Positions 61,628 through 64,000 of a DNA stretch of 64,000 nucleotides are shown here, piece by piece (positions within the stretch are counted from its first letter, which is position 1; each line of letters starts with the position of its first letter). The notes beneath the pieces are model-generated. The model searched no databases, was not told the origin of the DNA, and saw only the letters and a program-made list of their open reading frames with translations. The stretch is from Mastigias papua (lineage: Eukaryota > Cnidaria > Scyphozoa > Rhizostomeae > Mastigiidae), in contig CAXHSL010000167.1 in assembly GCA_964019165.1 (NCBI GenBank), positions 1 through 64,000 of the forward strand. The letters run 5' to 3'. The position numbers were made by a program, and so were the translations under genes.

Positions 61628-64000
61628 TTGGGAAAGGTTGTACGGCTGTATCGTATAGGTTCGAATATAAAATTCAGACAATGCCTGCCAAAAGTCTTGG
61701 AACACTTGCTATGATTTACGCTATAGAGGAGCTATAGCATCCCCTCCCCCGTTAAACAATGTTGTATGAAGCAAATATGGGCAACTCGAAGGCCAAAAGT
61801 GATGCGTGTTTTTAAAGCTACTGGTCTCCGCTATCGAATCAACATTGTTTCAGGGGGGGGGGGGGGTCTACATTTTAAATTGTGTCAAGGAGAAGCGGCA
61901 GGAGTCGGAAATCGATACAATTGTGTGGGTGTTCCAACTACTTTTGGCAGGCATTGTCTGAATCTCATATTTAAGGAGGACAGGTAGAGTTGCAACGATG
62001 GATCATACTAATAGGTTTTCGAGGGTGCTGATTTCATTTTTAGCGGAATCAGAGCCATATCTCAACCGGATCATTAGCTTTCGTGCTAATTTGATGTCTT
62101 TATATGCAGTTTATTGACGAAAATTCAGCAAAATGTCTAGAAATTTCAACTATAGTACAAATGCTGTCCAAAATAATTGAAATGCACTGCGGTCACCTCC
62201 TCTTCATATTATTAGCATATATCGGACATATGGGTAGAATTCTTAGATAAACAGCAGAGAAAATAAATAAACAAGTTATACGTTTTTATGTCATTGGGGT
62301 ATCTAAAACTGTATACCTTGCAGTACATTACTAGTACAAGTGAGGTAACTCTAACTGATAATAAGTAAACCTTATTTTTTATATATCATTAAAATTATGT
62401 AGGAAGTTTCGAGCCTGCAACTTTTGCGCTCAAAGAATTGCCTTTTAAATAACAACCTGAGCTACATCAACTGGAAGCGAAATCTGTCCTCTCATGAGAT
62501 GGGGGATAAAAGCTGAGCCGTTACAAAGCTGAATATTTATATTTTACCGCAGTTCCATATTGTACCAGTTAAGAAAACATTAATAGTAAGCGTAGAAGAC
62601 TATTTCAGACTCTCATGACACTGCAATGTCCTTATAACTATGCAGGAATAGTGTGAACAAAGCTGATTTAATTGCCTACAGTAACGCTGGCACTGAGGTA
62701 GTAGGCAGAAACAAGTTCTCCCCTGCAATATTCCAATCCTTTCAGTCTGTTACAGCATCAGGAGTTATATTCAATCAGTCCAGTGTATGAAGCAGCATAA
62801 AACTGACAGTTGCCACTTTTCTATGCCGTGCTATTAGAGAGGACACAAAGATACTTCCATCTTACCCCACCAAACGCCCGAATATCGCTCCGTAATAAAC
62901 GATCGGGAAATAGAAATCATTAGAAATCATCACTGTTCCTGGAAAACTTTCCGATTTCAAGCACGATGTTGATATTCAAAGCCAGAAAGCAGCTATATCC
63001 TGTGAATATTGTTGCGCAACATTACTACTACAATAACTATGTCATCAACTCCACAGACACGTAATTGTCCTTCGCAGTTTGCACGCTTCGCATGACTTCA
63101 TCTTTGTACACAATGGCTACGGGCAACGGTCTACAACGGTCTACACTTTCTATAACTCCCACTGTCCCTTCCAGTGAGAAGTATTACCCCAAAAATGGTT
63201 CCCAAACGTTGTGCTTTATGTGCTAGTATGTGCATGTTGTGTATTCTCTGCCGAATAATGAGCATTTTCAGCAAAATTAGCAAATATCTCAACGGTCTAC
63301 ACTTTTTTGAAAATAAATTTGACCTACTATTAAACTATTTCACAAAAAGTGTAGACCGTTGACGTTTTCATCTTTTCCTCGGCAATGGTACAATAACTGT
63401 ACGCAATCTATTGCAGGTGAAATACTCGTTAGAAAAGCTATCTTGTGCATAGTTCTCAATGTCGAAATCTCTACCATAAGATTTATTTTCATTTTCCAAA
63501 GTTTGTAGACCGTTGTGTAGACCGTTGAGATTGTCGGCCATGACGTCAGTCATTATGCAAGTCAGCAGCCTCGATACTAAGAAGAGGGTTTCTATACCTG
63601 TAACATTCATGGATCGGGCTCCTTCTAGAATAGGCACATTCACACAAGGACAAGCAGAGGAACGCACCCCCTTCATTATATATATATATATATATATATC
63701 GTGTATATGAACATATAGATATTAATATAGGTATCAACATATATATAAAATATATATATTTATTCATGTATATTTATATATATTTGTATAAATGTATATT
63801 TATATATAAAGGTATTTGCCTATATTTCTGTATATTTATTTATACTTATATTTTTATATGTATATTTATCTATACATGGCATTACTTTAAATCCCCATGG
63901 CAGATCTAGCTGATCAGCTTGAGTTAAAAATCAAATAAAATAGAAAACAGATGCAATACGCCAGTCAATACTTGATTGAAGGCCTAAAGCTTACCTATTG
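61628..64000 (+). repeat. Unit 24 (type B, truncated by the window edge)
   Basis: G14 and the shortest type B TA tract (23 nt). The unit runs off the window about 320 bp before its expected end. Confidence 0.96.

Larger units (their letters stand above)
1..64000. repeat. Tandem array (macrosatellite) of a ~2.69-kb non-coding unit, 24 copies
   Basis: The same sequence recurs head to tail through the whole window. Unit starts (phase TTGGGAAAGG) are 1, 2690, 5379, 8068, 10757, 13446, 16135, 18824, 21238, 23929, 26618, 29307, 31996, 34685, 37388, 40080, 42772, 45466, 48161, 50855, 53548, 56244, 58936 and 61628. The base period is 2689 bp. Type A lengths are 2689 except units 8 (2414), 9 (2691) and 14 (2703). 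Type B lengths are 2692-2696. No unique DNA interrupts the array and both ends run out of the window, so its full size is unknown. No unit carries a recognisable gene. Long-unit satellites of this kind are known in eukaryotic heterochromatin, sex chromosomes and B chromosomes, but this location is not shown here. An assembly expansion or a read-through of a circular template cannot be excluded from sequence alone. Confidence 0.99.
37104..64000. repeat. Type B block of the array (end of unit 14 to unit 24)
   Basis: All copies from here on share about 28 substitutions relative to type A, roughly 1%. Examples are GGATTTTTC for GGATTTGTC, GTACGGCTGTATC for GTACGACTGTCTC, CTACGGGC for CTACGAGC, and GGACAAGC for GGAAAAGC. 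They also share an uninterrupted G tract of 14-16 nt, a longer TA tract (23-27 nt) and a 2-bp shorter ATATAT run about 45 bp further on. Private changes inside the block are few: G to T at 40711, C to T at 42962 and 45656, and A to C at 53263. Confidence 0.93.

Noticed and set aside
1..64000. Kinetoplast minicircle or dinoflagellate minicircle concatemer
   Set aside because: The universal minicircle origin motif GGGGTTGGTGTA is not seen, there are no guide-RNA cassettes or organelle genes, and the unit structure is otherwise unlike either.
1..64000. CRISPR array or other prokaryotic repeat system
   Set aside because: The repeat unit is 2.7 kb without short repeats and unique spacers, there are no cas genes, and the composition and microsatellites look eukaryotic.
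1..64000. rDNA, 5S, histone or snRNA gene cluster
   Set aside because: No conserved 18S/28S/5S segments, histone coding sequence or snRNA signatures were found in any unit.
1..64000. CENP-B-box-type centromere satellite
   Set aside because: No match to the CENP-B box pattern was seen, and a 2.69-kb unit is not nucleosome-scale. A centromeric role cannot be inferred from sequence.

Overview
The whole 64 kb is one head-to-tail tandem array. A unit of about 2.69 kb is present 24 times (23 complete or nearly complete, the last cut by the window edge), and neither array boundary lies inside the window. No unit contains a recognisable protein gene, rRNA, snRNA, CRISPR array or transposase. The base composition is AT-rich, with TA microsatellites, a pure G tract, a degenerate tRNA-like sequence with Pol III A and B boxes, and several long inverted repeats. 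This fits a eukaryotic, probably animal, long-unit satellite or macrosatellite. I cannot name the species, and nothing here looks bacterial or phage-like.

Layout of one unit, using unit 1 numbering (phase set arbitrarily at window base 1). Offsets 1-437, together with the last 50 bases of the preceding unit, form a 487-bp imperfect palindrome centred on offset 190. Its arms carry a C-rich tract (114-123) and a G tract (226-238). Offsets 344-767 are featureless AT-rich DNA. Offsets 768-843 on the minus strand are tRNA-like with a T4 terminator. Offsets 844-1495 hold only small palindromes. Offsets 1496-1899 are a second dyad in which six copies of the 12-mer CAACGGTCTACA are arranged three forward and three reverse around one centre (1697.5). 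A perfect CRE-type octamer follows at 1913. Offsets 2048-2264 are a very AT-rich tract beginning with (TA)n. The rest of the unit is plain.

Layout of the window. Units 1 to most of 14 (1-37103) are type A and look base-for-base alike. From about 37104 to the end all units are type B, which differs from A at about 28 substitutions (about 1%) plus microsatellite changes. The single A/B switch is in register and sits on a 14-bp tandem duplication (37076-37103). Unit 8 carries the only large change, a 275-bp deletion exactly symmetric about the palindrome centre. Every length difference among the units is accounted for by four things: the TA tract, the G tract (with one fixed 2-bp loss in type B), the 275-bp deletion and the 14-bp duplication.

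There are therefore no genes working together here. The biology is array dynamics: recent homogenisation in two blocks, hairpin-centred deletion, and microsatellite slippage that depends on tract purity. Many short ORFs exist, but they are judged non-coding for reasons given under rejected items. All comparisons were made by eye, so a rare private base change in a type A unit could have been missed.
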